A DNA stretch of 64,000 nucleotides from Marvinbryantia formatexigens (GTDB lineage Bacteria > Bacillota > Clostridia > Oscillospirales > Ruminococcaceae), in contig JAETPU010000002.1 of NCBI GenBank assembly GCA_021771035.1, forward strand, positions 248,001 to 312,000. The letters run 5' to 3'. The notes under the pieces are model-generated. The model was not told where the DNA came from, did no database searches, and saw only the letters and a program-made list of their open reading frames with translations. The translations under genes and the position numbers were made by a program. Below, piece by piece: positions 43,497-51,807 of this stretch; the stretch's first letter is position 1, and every line of letters starts with the position of its first letter.

Positions 43497-43525
43497 ATCG
43501 TATCATGGCGTTTTTGGGTTGTCAA
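43497..43525 (-). promoter_or_regulatory. Promoter of the methyltransferase/MTHFR operon
   Basis: Minus strand perfect TTGACA (43525-43520), 17-base spacer, TACGAT (43502-43497). Confidence 0.7.
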
Positions 43526-44004
43526 GTTTTCCCTGTTTCCATGGGGGATTGCGGCTTCTTATAGATAGAAAACTTGTCAAATCTGGCACAGGGGATTGGA
43601 AGAGGATTGGCAGGCGCTGTACCGTGAAATAGGACGCCGTGGGGGCAAACCCATTCGGGCTTACTACCCGCTGACTCCGGGAAAGGGACCTAAAAAAGAC
43701 CATTTTCGGCCTATTCCCGGCAGAACGGTTCGTCTGCATACTGCATTCGCCGCAGCGGATAGAAGACCTTCACGAATCTTTCCAAGCCCCAGTATCGCGC
43801 CGCCGGCCCTGCTGTTCCCGAATATATTGGCATTTGATTCGCCGCTGTTCCTAGGGGGGACTTCACGAAGCATCCCGAGCCCCGGCAAAAAATTATCAGT
43901 ACCAGCGTTTCCGATTGGATTCACAATCGCTCAAAAGGGTTTTCGTGACGGCCTTTTTATTGACCTGAGGACAGAACGAGAATTTTGATTCTGTCTTTTG
44001 GCGT
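43526..44004. other. Non-coding stretch
   Basis: About 480 bases. A 130-codon open frame on the plus strand (43596-43988) has no ribosome site and a random Pro/Arg-rich composition, so it is not called. Nothing else is recognised. Confidence 0.35.
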
Positions 44005-44045
44005 CAAAAAAGCGGCGACACAGCCCGTCGACTGTACCGCCGCTC
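44005..44045 (-). terminator. Terminator of the aldo/keto reductase gene
   Basis: AGCGGCG/CGCCGCT stem with an inner ACAG/CTGT pair, followed on the minus strand by six T. Confidence 0.82.
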
Positions 44046-44101
44046 AAACATCATGATTTCATTTCTGCCTGATGGGCTTCATCAGCAATGGGGCAGAAAA
44101 C

Positions 44102-45202
44102 CTATTCTGCCATTGCCGCAATCTCACGCAGGCGCTCTACAATGGGAAGATGCTGGGTACACAGGCGCTCACAGGTTTTGCATCCAATGCAGTCGCCGGC
44201 CGCCGCCACGGGGACTCTCCAATGGTTCTCCAGGCGAGCCTTTGCGGAGTTCCCCAGGATTTTCTCATTGTAGGAATCCATATACTTGGGAATATCGATC
44301 CCCTTGGGGCATTTTTTGCAGTAACCGCAGCCGGTGCACAGATCGTTGAGAGCCACGCCGCGGTTTTCATATTCGGCAACAATCTGGCGCGCGGGTTTTT
44401 CCTGAAGGTTTTCCACAGCGCGGCAGGCGTCATCCACGTGCTCCTTTTTGGTACATCCGGCCAGAGCCACTGTAATCTCCTGATGGGAGGCCACAAAGCG
44501 CAGGGCGGCCTGGGCCACGGTGAGATCCGTGCCCTCGGTTAAGTACTGGAACATCTGCGGGTTGCGGGGAATGAGCCCGCCGCCCAGGGGGTTCATCACC
44601 ACCACGCCCATTCCGCGGGCATGGGCGGCCTCGATGCCGCTCTGGCGGAACCGGTAGTTTAAGGCATTGTAGCCGATGAGCATTCCCTTGAAGCGGTCGG
44701 TAGCCACGGCGGTGCTCAGATCATCCCCCTGCATATGGGAGGAAAACACGATGTTGCGGATGAGCCCCTCGGACTTGGCCTCCTCAAAAAAGCCGTACAG
44801 CGCGTCGCACTGCGCCTCAAACATATCCAGGTTCAGCACGCACCACAGGTGGTAGAAGTCCAGGTAATCCACCTTCAGGCGGGTGAGGCTTTCTTCCAGG
44901 CGGCGGCGGAAGGCGTCCCGGCTGGTGTCGTTGTTCAGCGTGCTCAAATTTACCTTGGAGGCCACATAGTAGCTGTCTCTGGGCAGCTGGGACAGCGCCA
45001 TGCCTGTGACAATTTCACTTTTATCGTCACAGTACAAGGGAGCGGTGTCAAAGTAGTTAATTCCCTTTTCATGGGCATAGAGAACCACCTCGGCACATTT
45101 TTCCAGGCGGTTTGCACGGATATCCTCCTCGTCGTACCGCATGGTTCCCATGCCGACGGCGGAAACCTTCATTGAGGTGTTTCCATACTGCTTATAATAC
45201 AT
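44102..45202 (-). CDS. Aldo/keto reductase with C-terminal 4Fe-4S domain
   Basis: A 366-residue oxidoreductase. The AKR barrel (about 1-280) shows YKQYGNTSMKVSAVGMGTM, the catalytic Asp/Tyr region GINYFDTAPLYCDDKSE, ASKVNLS (Lys), DYLDFYHLW with the catalytic His, and GYNALNYRF. The C-terminus adds a ferredoxin domain: CTGCGYCKKCPKGI and CIGCKTCERLC. This YeaE/Fe-S AKR architecture is frequent in anaerobes; the substrate is unknown and ferredoxin coupling is inferred. ATG 45202 is used although the nearest GGAAAGGAG is about 25 bases away. Confidence 0.93.
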   Translation of the reverse strand: MYYKQYGNTSMKVSAVGMGTMRYDEEDIRANRLEKCAEVVLYAHEKGINYFDTAPLYCDDKSEIVTGMALSQLPRDSYYVASKVNLSTLNNDTSRDAFRRRLEESLTRLKVDYLDFYHLWCVLNLDMFEAQCDALYGFFEEAKSEGLIRNIVFSSHMQGDDLSTAVATDRFKGMLIGYNALNYRFRQSGIEAAHARGMGVVVMNPLGGGLIPRNPQMFQYLTEGTDLTVAQAALRFVASHQEITVALAGCTKKEHVDDACRAVENLQEKPARQIVAEYENRGVALNDLCTGCGYCKKCPKGIDIPKYMDSYNEKILGNSAKARLENHWRVPVAAAGDCIGCKTCERLCTQHLPIVERLREIAAMAE

Positions 45203-45803
45203 GACGCAGGCCGTTCCGGTCCACGGCGCTCCTTTCCTTCCTATAACCGGACACACATTTGTTCAAACAGCCTGCGCCAGATACAGCCGGACCGGCGGAA
45301 AGTCCGCTGCCGGCAGCGAAGCAGGCTGGAACAGGAAACCTCTGGGCGCCGGTGAAGAAACTCCAATACCACATAGCCGGCCCTGCCAAAGCCTCCCGAT
45401 ACAGATACCGTCATGATAGCATATTTTGAAAAACCTGTACAGATTTAAAAAAATATTTGGTGCTTTCCCATAAAACCAACCGAATGTTTTTATACGATTA
45501 ACGGAAGCCTCAAGCCCCCGCCCGGAACGGGGCTGACGCTACGTGTCCCGGCGCTGAGCTTGCATGGGGCAAAATCGGCAGGAAAACGCCTTTGTACATG
45601 AATCGCTGTGCGGAAGGATCTCGGTGGGTGGAGTAAACTTCCATAGCAGCACCGGCGGCCCTTTGGGAAAAATCGTCAAAAAGCCGGGGCGAAGATTGGA
45701 CGGAAACGCTCTGTACTTGGGCCGGGGTCAGTGGTAAACTAAAACATAGCAGAGCCGGTCCGCGGTCCGCGCTCCGGTATCAAAATACAGGGAGGAAACT
45801 ATC
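45203..45803. other. Divergent intergenic stretch
   Basis: About 600 bases between the divergent aldo/keto reductase and sugar isomerase genes. An AT-rich pocket at about 45410-45500 may hold promoter elements (TATCAT on the minus strand near 45415), and TAAACT near 45735 could be a weak -10 for the isomerase. No gene is supported. Confidence 0.35.
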
Positions 45804-46691
45804 ATGGCGTTTGAAGTCACCACATCCATCAACTTAATGTTTGATTTTGAGTTCAAGTATCCGGTGCTTGAGCAGGTTGAGCGCATCCACAGGGCCGGGT
45901 TTGACTATCTGGATTTTAACTTTTCTGATTGGTCTGACAGTGAAAAATCCCCCTTTGCCCAGGAAAACTGGCGGGAGTGGGTGCAGTCTGTACGGGACTA
46001 CTCCGATGCCCACGGCATCCGGTTCACCCAGGCCCACGGCCCCTTATACAATGTGTTTGGAGAGGATACCCCCCTCAAGCGCCAGCTGGACCGGCTGAGC
46101 GTGCAGTCCATCGAGGCCGCGGCCATCATGGGCATTCCGTGGATTGTTTACCATGCGGGAACCGAGCCCGGCGAGTTTGACGCGGCGCATATCGCCTCCC
46201 TCAAGGAAAAGAACCTGCGCTGGTTCGCGCCCATTGTAGAGGCCTGTGAAAAATACAATGTGGGGCTTGCCATCGAAAATATGGCTTCCGCCTTTGGAAA
46301 GCACCACGGCACGAAAAGCTGCTACTGCAGCAATACCGACGATCTGATTGAATTAGTGGATGCCTTCGGCAGTGACAAGGTGGGCATCTGCTGGGATACC
46401 GGGCACGCCAATGTGGAGCATACCAATCAGGTGGAGGACCTGAGAAAGATTGGGAAGCGCCTGAAGGCCATCCATATCCAGGATAACAACGGTGTGATGG
46501 ATCAGCATCTGCCGCCCTATTTGGGTAATCTGGATTGGCCGCTGCTCATGCATACGTTCCGGGAAATCGGATACGAGGGCCCCTTCACCTTCGAGGCCCA
46601 TACCGAGGTGCGCAAAATGCCCTCTCCCTGCCAGGACGACGCAATGCGCCTGCTCAAGTCCCTGGGGGACTATCTGGTCAGTTTAAAATAG
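45804..46691 (+). CDS. Sugar phosphate isomerase/epimerase (xylose isomerase-like TIM barrel)
   Basis: A 295-residue AP endonuclease 2-type barrel. Motifs seen: AGFDYLDFNF, FTQAHGPLYNVFG, IVYHAGTEPG, GLAIENMASAF (Glu metal ligand), VGICWDTGHAN (Asp/His), LKAIHIQDNNG (His) and PFTFEAHTE (Glu), the divalent metal set of the family. The exact substrate cannot be told. It stands alone with GGGAGGAAACTATC before ATG 45804 and a terminator after it. Confidence 0.9.
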   Translation: MAFEVTTSINLMFDFEFKYPVLEQVERIHRAGFDYLDFNFSDWSDSEKSPFAQENWREWVQSVRDYSDAHGIRFTQAHGPLYNVFGEDTPLKRQLDRLSVQSIEAAAIMGIPWIVYHAGTEPGEFDAAHIASLKEKNLRWFAPIVEACEKYNVGLAIENMASAFGKHHGTKSCYCSNTDDLIELVDAFGSDKVGICWDTGHANVEHTNQVEDLRKIGKRLKAIHIQDNNGVMDQHLPPYLGNLDWPLLMHTFREIGYEGPFTFEAHTEVRKMPSPCQDDAMRLLKSLGDYLVSLK

Positions 46692-46708
46692 GATAACCGG
46701 CTGTCTGA

Positions 46709-46746
46709 AAAAAGGGGACGCGGACTGTGTGGTCCGCGTCCCTTTT
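46709..46746 (+). terminator. Terminator of the sugar isomerase gene
   Basis: AAAGGGGACGCGGAC pairs with GTCCGCGTCCCTTTT (one bulged G) around a short loop, ending in T residues. Confidence 0.9.
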
Positions 46747-47044
46747 GCGGCCAGTACGGTCCTAAAAAAGCGGGGAGTCCCTGGAAAATCGAGCCTGCCC
46801 GCTCAAAATTGGGTTCAACGTTGCGGCGGCGGCTCAACTTGTAGTAAAATAGAAAAAGCGGCTGTCCTAAAAGGCTGTTGCGGGGGTGCGTGTCTGCCGT
46901 TTGCCTTCTGCGTGCTGCTGTGAGGATTCTACCCTTCGCGGAGGCTGCGGCAGCACCTTTTAAACAGTTCGCAGCGCCTGGACTTCCGATGCGGACACGG
47001 AATATTCTCAGAAGGAACCCTTAAAAGGAGAAAGGAAAATAGAT
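46747..47044. other. Intergenic stretch before yitT-like gene
   Basis: About 300 bases. A possible promoter TTGCGG (about 46823), 18-base spacer, TAAAAT (near 46847-46852) is the only element noted. Confidence 0.35.
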
Positions 47045-47923
47045 ATGGAACAAGTATCCGGCCATACCAGAGCCCGTCAGGCAGTGGGGAATGTCCTGCT
47101 GGTACTGCTGGGAAATACGCTGTACGCCCTGGGCGTGACGCTTTTCATTCTGCCCAGCGGACTGATTACCGGGGGCACCACCGGCCTTGCGCTGGTATTT
47201 GAACACGCGTTTGGGCTGCCGATCACCTGGTTTGTCTCAGGATTCAACCTGGTGATGTTTCTGCTGGGAGCCCTGGTACTGGGAAAGCGGTTTGCCGTCA
47301 CCACGCTGATCAGTACCTTTTATTACCCGGTCATTCTCGGAGTATTCCAGGCGGTGCTTCCGGCTGGGGGGGCCACAACGGACAGGCTGCTGGCCACAGT
47401 TTATGCGGGGCTGCTCATTGGTGTGAGCATCGGAATTGTCATACGGGCAGGGGCCTCCACCGGCGGTATGGATATTCCTCCGCTTGTACTGCATAAGCAG
47501 TGGGGGCTTTCTGTCTCGGGCACCATGTATGCCTTTGACTTTGCTATCCTGATCTCCCAGATGCTCTTTGCCGACCGGGAACAGGTGCTGTATGGAATCC
47601 TGCTGGTACTGATTTACACGATGGTGCTGGATAAGGTGCTTCTGCTGGGACAGAGCAAAACCCAGGTGAAAATTATCAGCAAGGAATATGAGCGAATCAA
47701 TGAACAGATTATCCAGCAGCTGGACAGGGGCTCCACCTTGGTTCAGGCGCAGACCGGCTACTGCCGGGAGGAAGTCCCCATCGTCCTGAGCGTCATCTCC
47801 AACCGGGAGCTGCCCAAGCTCAATCAGCTGGTAAACCAGGTGGATCCCAAGGCCTTTCTGGTGATAAGCCGGGTCAACGAGGTCAGGGGCAGGGGATTTT
47901 CCATGGGCAAGGTGTACCGGTGA
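47045..47923 (+). CDS. YitT-family membrane protein
   Basis: A 292-residue protein with five to six transmembrane helices in the first 200 residues and a cytoplasmic DUF2179 domain at the end. Characteristic segments: GNTLYALGVTLFILPSGLITGGTTGLAL, FVSGFNLVMFLLGALVLGKRFAVTTL, GIVIRAGASTGGMDI, and the C-terminal STLVQAQTGYCREEVPIVLSVISNREL with QVDPKAFLVISRVNEVRGRGF. The function of YitT proteins is not firmly known; export of small molecules is suggested for relatives. AAAGGAGAAAGG precedes ATG 47045. Confidence 0.93.
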   Translation: MEQVSGHTRARQAVGNVLLVLLGNTLYALGVTLFILPSGLITGGTTGLALVFEHAFGLPITWFVSGFNLVMFLLGALVLGKRFAVTTLISTFYYPVILGVFQAVLPAGGATTDRLLATVYAGLLIGVSIGIVIRAGASTGGMDIPPLVLHKQWGLSVSGTMYAFDFAILISQMLFADREQVLYGILLVLIYTMVLDKVLLLGQSKTQVKIISKEYERINEQIIQQLDRGSTLVQAQTGYCREEVPIVLSVISNRELPKLNQLVNQVDPKAFLVISRVNEVRGRGFSMGKVYR

Positions 47924-47926
47924 GGC

Positions 47927-48952
47927 TCAGTTGGGGCTGGCAATGCGCACCACGCCGACAGTACCCGTTATGGACAGCGGCGCGGCGCATTCCAGACGGA
48001 ACTGAATGTAAAAGGGCACCGGCCCCTGTTCAATAAAACTTCCGCCGGCGGAGAGCGGCTCAGCCGAGGTGGAGGAGTGGGCTGTGGCGTCATAGGGATC
48101 CCGGTCGGAGCGCCCTACGGTGGGAACGATGCGCAGCCAGTCCCCTGGAGCGACACTGGAAGCCTGGAACAGGTAGGTAATGAGATAGGCTCCCGGATCC
48201 AGGCGGATGGTCTGGTTGTCGCTCTCCAGGACGATGTCGCCTGTGAAGTTGTGGTAATATAAATACAGCCGCAGGATATCGGCGTTCTGATAGGTTCCCG
48301 GGAGAACCTGCAGCTGCGCATAGCTGGCGGACAATCCTCCAGCGGGGCCGGTAGGGCCGGTTGCGCCGGGAATTCCCGGTGTTCCGGCAGGGCCAGTTGG
48401 GCCGGTCATTCCAGTGGGGCCTTCAATTCCCTGCTGGCCCTGGATCCCCTGAGGCCCGGCTGCTCCTGTGGCTCCGCGCGGGCCGGTTGGGCCCTGGGGA
48501 ATATAAAATTCCAGGACGGCATTCTGCGCAGTTCCAGTATTAACAACGGAAGCGTGACCGCCTGGCTGGCCTGTGCGGGTCATGGCTACAGCCACGGTTC
48601 CCGCCGGGCCGGGAACTCCAGCCGGCCCGGTTTGGCCGCGCGGCCCGGCAGGGCCCGTGCTGCCCCGGGGAATGGAAAAGTTGAGAATGGCGCTCTGCGG
48701 AGTGCCGGAATTGGTGACGCTGGCGGCTAAGCCGGGATCTCCGGTGGCGGTGGTGCCTACCGTGATAGTACCCCAGGCGCCGGGAGCACCTGTTGGCCCG
48801 GTTGCGCCGGGAATGCCTGCGCTGCCGGAAGGCCCGGTGGGCCCGGCGGCCCCTCTTGGGCCCGTGGGCCCTGCCGCTCCGGGGGCTCCCCAACATGGGA
48901 ACCCGGGAGGACAGGGGGGAAGCCTGCCTGAGTTGGGATGAATCGTGTGCAT
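47927..48952 (-). CDS. Collagen-like triple-helix repeat protein (exosporium/BclA-like)
   Basis: A 341-residue protein. After a short Pro/Cys-rich start ([19 protein letters not shown]) come Gly-X-Y repeats in three blocks, rich in GPTGP, GATGP and GPAGP. Two homologous non-collagen modules interrupt them: [20 protein letters not shown] and [20 protein letters not shown], each ending in a FxIP(R/Q)G return to collagen. The C-terminal 120 residues form a beta-rich trimerising domain like BclA/C1q-TNF. No signal peptide. Such proteins coat spores in Clostridia and bacilli, so a spore surface role is inferred. AAAGGAA before ATG 48952 fixes the start. Stops face yitT only three bases apart. Confidence 0.88.
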   Translation of the reverse strand: MHTIHPNSGRLPPCPPGFPCWGAPGAAGPTGPRGAAGPTGPSGSAGIPGATGPTGAPGAWGTITVGTTATGDPGLAASVTNSGTPQSAILNFSIPRGSTGPAGPRGQTGPAGVPGPAGTVAVAMTRTGQPGGHASVVNTGTAQNAVLEFYIPQGPTGPRGATGAAGPQGIQGQQGIEGPTGMTGPTGPAGTPGIPGATGPTGPAGGLSASYAQLQVLPGTYQNADILRLYLYYHNFTGDIVLESDNQTIRLDPGAYLITYLFQASSVAPGDWLRIVPTVGRSDRDPYDATAHSSTSAEPLSAGGSFIEQGPVPFYIQFRLECAAPLSITGTVGVVRIASPN

Positions 48953-49239
48953 AAAAGTCGTTCCTTTCTGTATCAGGATTGCGCCGTGCAGGCGCTGTGT
49001 ACCCGGTATTGAGCGAATGACGGGAGAGGGCGGGTTCCTCCTATACCAGAGTATGCACGAAAAGGCAGCGGCGTCTTCTTTTCGGTATCTCCCGGTAAAT
49101 TTCTGCCGCGCGGTCTGCGTTGGCCGCAGGACGGGAGTGGAGCCGGTATCCCCAAGCCGGGAGGCTGGCAGTGCACAAAGGACAACAATTTCGCTGTGCC
49201 AATGCGGCATGGCTCGAAAGAGAAGAATGGAGGTACCAG

Positions 49240-50199
49240 ATGGACAAGAATCGGGAACAGCTCCGGGAGCTGCTGGCACGGGAGGACTTCAGCGAGATTT
49301 TTGAGCGGGCCGATACGCTTCGCCGGGAGCAGGTGGGGGATACCATCCGCGTTCGCGCACTGCTGGAGTTTTCCAATTACTGCCGGCGCAGCTGCCGGTA
49401 CTGCGGGCTCAACTGCCGCAACCCCAAGCTGGAGCGTTTTCGCCTGGAGCCCGCCGAGATTGTGGAAACCGCCCTGGCGGCCCGGGAGGCAGGGTATCGT
49501 ACTATCGTGCTGCAGTCCGGGGAGGATCCCTATTATACTCCGGAAATCCTTGGGGAGATGGTAAGGAAAATAAAGCCCAGCGGCATCGCCGTCACCCTCT
49601 CCTGCGGGGAGTTTTCCCGGGAGGAGTACCGGTACTTCCGCGAATGCGGGGCCGACCGATATCTTCTCAAGCATGAAACTTCAGATCCAAATTTGTATGC
49701 CGGGCTGCACCCGGATTCCACCCTGGAGCAGCGTGTGCAGTGCCAGCGTTATATTAAGGAAGCGGGCTTGGAAACCGGCGGCGGATTTATGATTGGCCTG
49801 CCGGGACAGACGCTGGATACGATTGCGGGGGATTTGCTGCTGCTGCGTGAAATTGGATGTGATATGGCGGGGATTGGCCCGTTTCTGCCCCATCCGGACA
49901 CGCCGCTGCGGGATGCCGCCCATGGCAGCGCTCAGCTGACCATGCGGGCTGTGGCACTGGCAAGGCTTCTGCTGCCCCGGGCAAACCTGCCTGCCACAAC
50001 AGCCCTGGGAGTGCTGGACGCCAAGGAAAAACGCAGTGTGTTCTCCTGCGGGGCAAATGTCATCATGCAGAAGGTGACGCCTCAGCGCATGAAGAACCTC
50101 TATCAAATTTATCCCGCCTCCTTTGAGGAGGTGGACATTCCTGAGGGCCGAAAACGGGTGGAACAAGAGATTGTCTCCCTGGGAAGGATTCCGGAATAA
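49240..50199 (+). CDS. hydE: [FeFe]-hydrogenase H-cluster radical SAM maturase HydE
   Basis: Radical SAM enzyme acting in assembly of the hydrogenase diiron subcluster. The 319 residues carry the cluster motif [12 protein letters not shown] (CX3CX2C) near 48-56, preceded by [13 protein letters not shown], then [68 protein letters not shown] and TTALGVLD, all characteristic of HydE rather than BioB or ThiH. GGAGGTACCAG sets ATG 49240; the open frame upstream has no site. hydF, hydG and hydrogenase genes are outside the window. Confidence 0.95.
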   Translation: MDKNREQLRELLAREDFSEIFERADTLRREQVGDTIRVRALLEFSNYCRRSCRYCGLNCRNPKLERFRLEPAEIVETALAAREAGYRTIVLQSGEDPYYTPEILGEMVRKIKPSGIAVTLSCGEFSREEYRYFRECGADRYLLKHETSDPNLYAGLHPDSTLEQRVQCQRYIKEAGLETGGGFMIGLPGQTLDTIAGDLLLLREIGCDMAGIGPFLPHPDTPLRDAAHGSAQLTMRAVALARLLLPRANLPATTALGVLDAKEKRSVFSCGANVIMQKVTPQRMKNLYQIYPASFEEVDIPEGRKRVEQEIVSLGRIPE

Positions 50200-50200
50200 A

Positions 50201-50262
50201 AAATAGTATTGTGATCCAATGAAACCCGGCTGATAGTTGGATACTATTTTTTGATACACGGG
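50201..50262 (+). repeat. 62-bp intergenic repeat, copy 1
   Basis: AAATAGTATTGTGATCC...ATACTATTTT...CACGGG. Imperfectly repeated at 50298-50359. The ends AATAGTAT and ATACTATT are complementary, so each copy can fold as a hairpin. Confidence 0.8.
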
Positions 50263-50297
50263 AATGAAAATCTAGCGATTTTCTTTTGATGTATGAT

Positions 50298-50359
50298 AAA
50301 TAGTCTTGTGATCCGATTGAACCCGATGGATATTTGCATACTATTTTATTTTGCACGGG
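50298..50359 (+). repeat. 62-bp intergenic repeat, copy 2
   Basis: AAATAGTCTTGTGATCC...ATACTATTTT...CACGGG, second copy of the 50201-50262 element, 35 bases after it. Confidence 0.8.
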
Positions 50360-50364
50360 TGTCA

Positions 50365-50449
50365 ACCCTAACGCGCTGCGTTAGGGTCTGGAAGAAGCCC
50401 TCAGACGCACAGCGTCTGCCTTTTCTATAGAAAAAGGCCGGACTTCTTC
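50365..50449. repeat. Cluster of nested inverted repeats (three-way-junction-like fold)
   Basis: First a perfect 10-bp hairpin ACCCTAACGC-GCT-GCGTTAGGGT (50365-50387). Then GAAGAAG (50391-50397) pairs with CTTCTTC (50443-50449), enclosing CAGACGC-ACA-GCGTCTG and CCTTTTC-TATA-GAAAAAGG. No T run follows. The rest of the gap to 50870 holds no gene. Confidence 0.75.
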
Positions 50450-50870
50450 AAAGTTGATGAATGCTGGTTTCCTTTGATGTAAGAAAAAATCCCATTGATG
50501 TGAGAATCAGTTCCCCGCCGCCTGGGCGGGTTCCCCTGCAATCTGCCCTGCCGGCGTCGGGCGACCTGGCGGCTTGAGTCCGGCCCCAGCCGGTAGGTCT
50601 TGCGGTTCCCCGCTCCATGCTCTGTGGAACCTGTCCAGTACGGCAAAGCGGGAAAAGCGCCCATCCGGCGGACGGCTGGATATATCCGGAAGGTTCTTCA
50701 GGAGGCCCTGGAGGTGTAAGGCGTATTTCTAAGTATGTCCGGCCTTAGCCTAACCGGGGCTTTCGCCGGGTGCATCGGGGGATTCCGGAAACATGGAGAG
50801 GACGTGAGAGGCATCGCATACGGTACAGAAACGACTGTGTATTATCCTAAAAAAGGAGCATCATGTTACC

Positions 50871-51350
50871 ATGCATATTTCTATAGATCCAGTTACCAAA
50901 GAGCTGCAGGCGCAGGTTTGTGCCCTGCGGCTGTCTTCCGGACAGGAGCACTTCATCGAACCAGTAGAAGAATGCCTCCAGGAGGCCCGTCAGCTGAGCC
51001 TTTGGCGGCCTGTAGCGTTGTCCTTCCAGGGTGAGCTGATCGGATTTGCCATGTACGGACAGTTCCCCCAGGAGGGAGGGCGTGTCTGGCTGGACCATTT
51101 TTTAATCGACAAGAATTTTCAGGGAAAGGGCCTGGGCAAAGCGGCGTTTGCCGCCTTACTGGAACGGCTCGTCCAGGAATACCGGTGTTCGGAAATCTAC
51201 CTGAGCCTGTATTCTGAGAACACCGCCGCCATTCGCCTGTATGAAAAATTTGGGTTCCGGCCGAACGGAGAAACCGATTATAACGGGGAGACGGTCATGG
51301 TGGCCTCTTGCACGGCGGGAGGAGAATCGGACGCCTCATCGGAAAAATAA
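50871..51350 (+). CDS. GNAT-family N-acetyltransferase (BltD/PaiA-like)
   Basis: A 159-residue acetyltransferase. The start VCALRLSSGQEHFIEPVEECLQEA resembles spermine/spermidine acetyltransferases such as BltD. The acetyl-CoA loop is FLIDKNFQGKGLGKAAFAALLE (Q/RxxGxG/A), followed by IYLSLYSENTAAIRLYEKFGF. Polyamine substrate is inferred. AAAAGGAG lies about 13 bases before ATG 50871, slightly long. It precedes the cobalamin promoter and is probably not part of that operon. Confidence 0.88.
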   Translation: MHISIDPVTKELQAQVCALRLSSGQEHFIEPVEECLQEARQLSLWRPVALSFQGELIGFAMYGQFPQEGGRVWLDHFLIDKNFQGKGLGKAAFAALLERLVQEYRCSEIYLSLYSENTAAIRLYEKFGFRPNGETDYNGETVMVASCTAGGESDASSEK

Positions 51351-51390
51351 TTCAATTTTTGGAAGATTCTTGTGGGATTAGGCCGATTTC

Positions 51391-51419
51391 TTGACTTTTC
51401 CCCAGTTTTCTATTATCAT
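51391..51419 (+). promoter_or_regulatory. Promoter of the cobalamin cluster leader
   Basis: TTGACT (51391-51396), 17-base spacer, TATCAT (51414-51419), starting transcription near 51427, about 380 bases before cbiD. Confidence 0.65.
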
Positions 51420-51508
51420 GAACAACGATAACGCGGGCCGCCGCGGCCAAAGGACACCTGGCCCCACAGACGGTTCGGATGTTTTGTGTTTTCAGGGTAG
51501 GACAAGGG

Positions 51509-51541
51509 TCCGGCGACCGGTTGGGTTGCCGGATTTTTTTC
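51509..51541 (+). terminator. Intrinsic terminator within the cbiD leader
   Basis: TCCGGCGACC pairs with GGTTGCCGGA (10 bp, one G-U) around GGTTG, then seven T. It lies between the promoter and cbiD, so it may be conditional. The remaining 51542-51807 region has further weak hairpins and the GGAGGGAGC ribosome site. Confidence 0.85.
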
Positions 51542-51807
51542 TTACCGGAAAAGAGAACCCTACCGCTTCCCGTTTTTTCTCCGGAATGTGATTCATGGGG
51601 AACGCTGGGATGTCAGGATATCGGCCATTGGGCTGATTGTCCCCAGCCATACGGCAATTACGTCGGCGCAGACGGACAAGTACCCTGGGCGGGGGAATCT
51701 GCGGGTAAAATATTGGAATATGATATCAGTTAAGACGGTCGGGCCCGTTGTGGATTGGCAGTAAAGCAATAACCCGGCATATTTATAGTTAAAGGAGGGA
51801 GCGCCCC

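Noticed and set aside
43596-43988. 130-codon plus-strand open frame
   Set aside because: No ribosome site, no recognisable motif, random Pro/Arg-rich composition.
44072-44542. 156-codon plus-strand open frame
   Set aside because: Antisense to the Fe-S domain of the aldo/keto reductase; no ribosome site.
49060-49240. Possible tRNA-like segment before hydE
   Set aside because: No complete cloverleaf or T-arm consensus could be built.
48953-49279. N-terminal extension of the collagen-like protein
   Set aside because: The open frame extends upstream but the AAAGGAA site and the Pro/Cys start at 48952 mark the real beginning.
50201-50359. CRISPR array
   Set aside because: Two imperfect copies with a 35-base gap, hairpin-forming ends and no further units.
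51427-51807. Cobalamin riboswitch before cbiD
   Set aside because: The B12 box and the GCCACTG core could not be found by eye; left as an unclassified leader.
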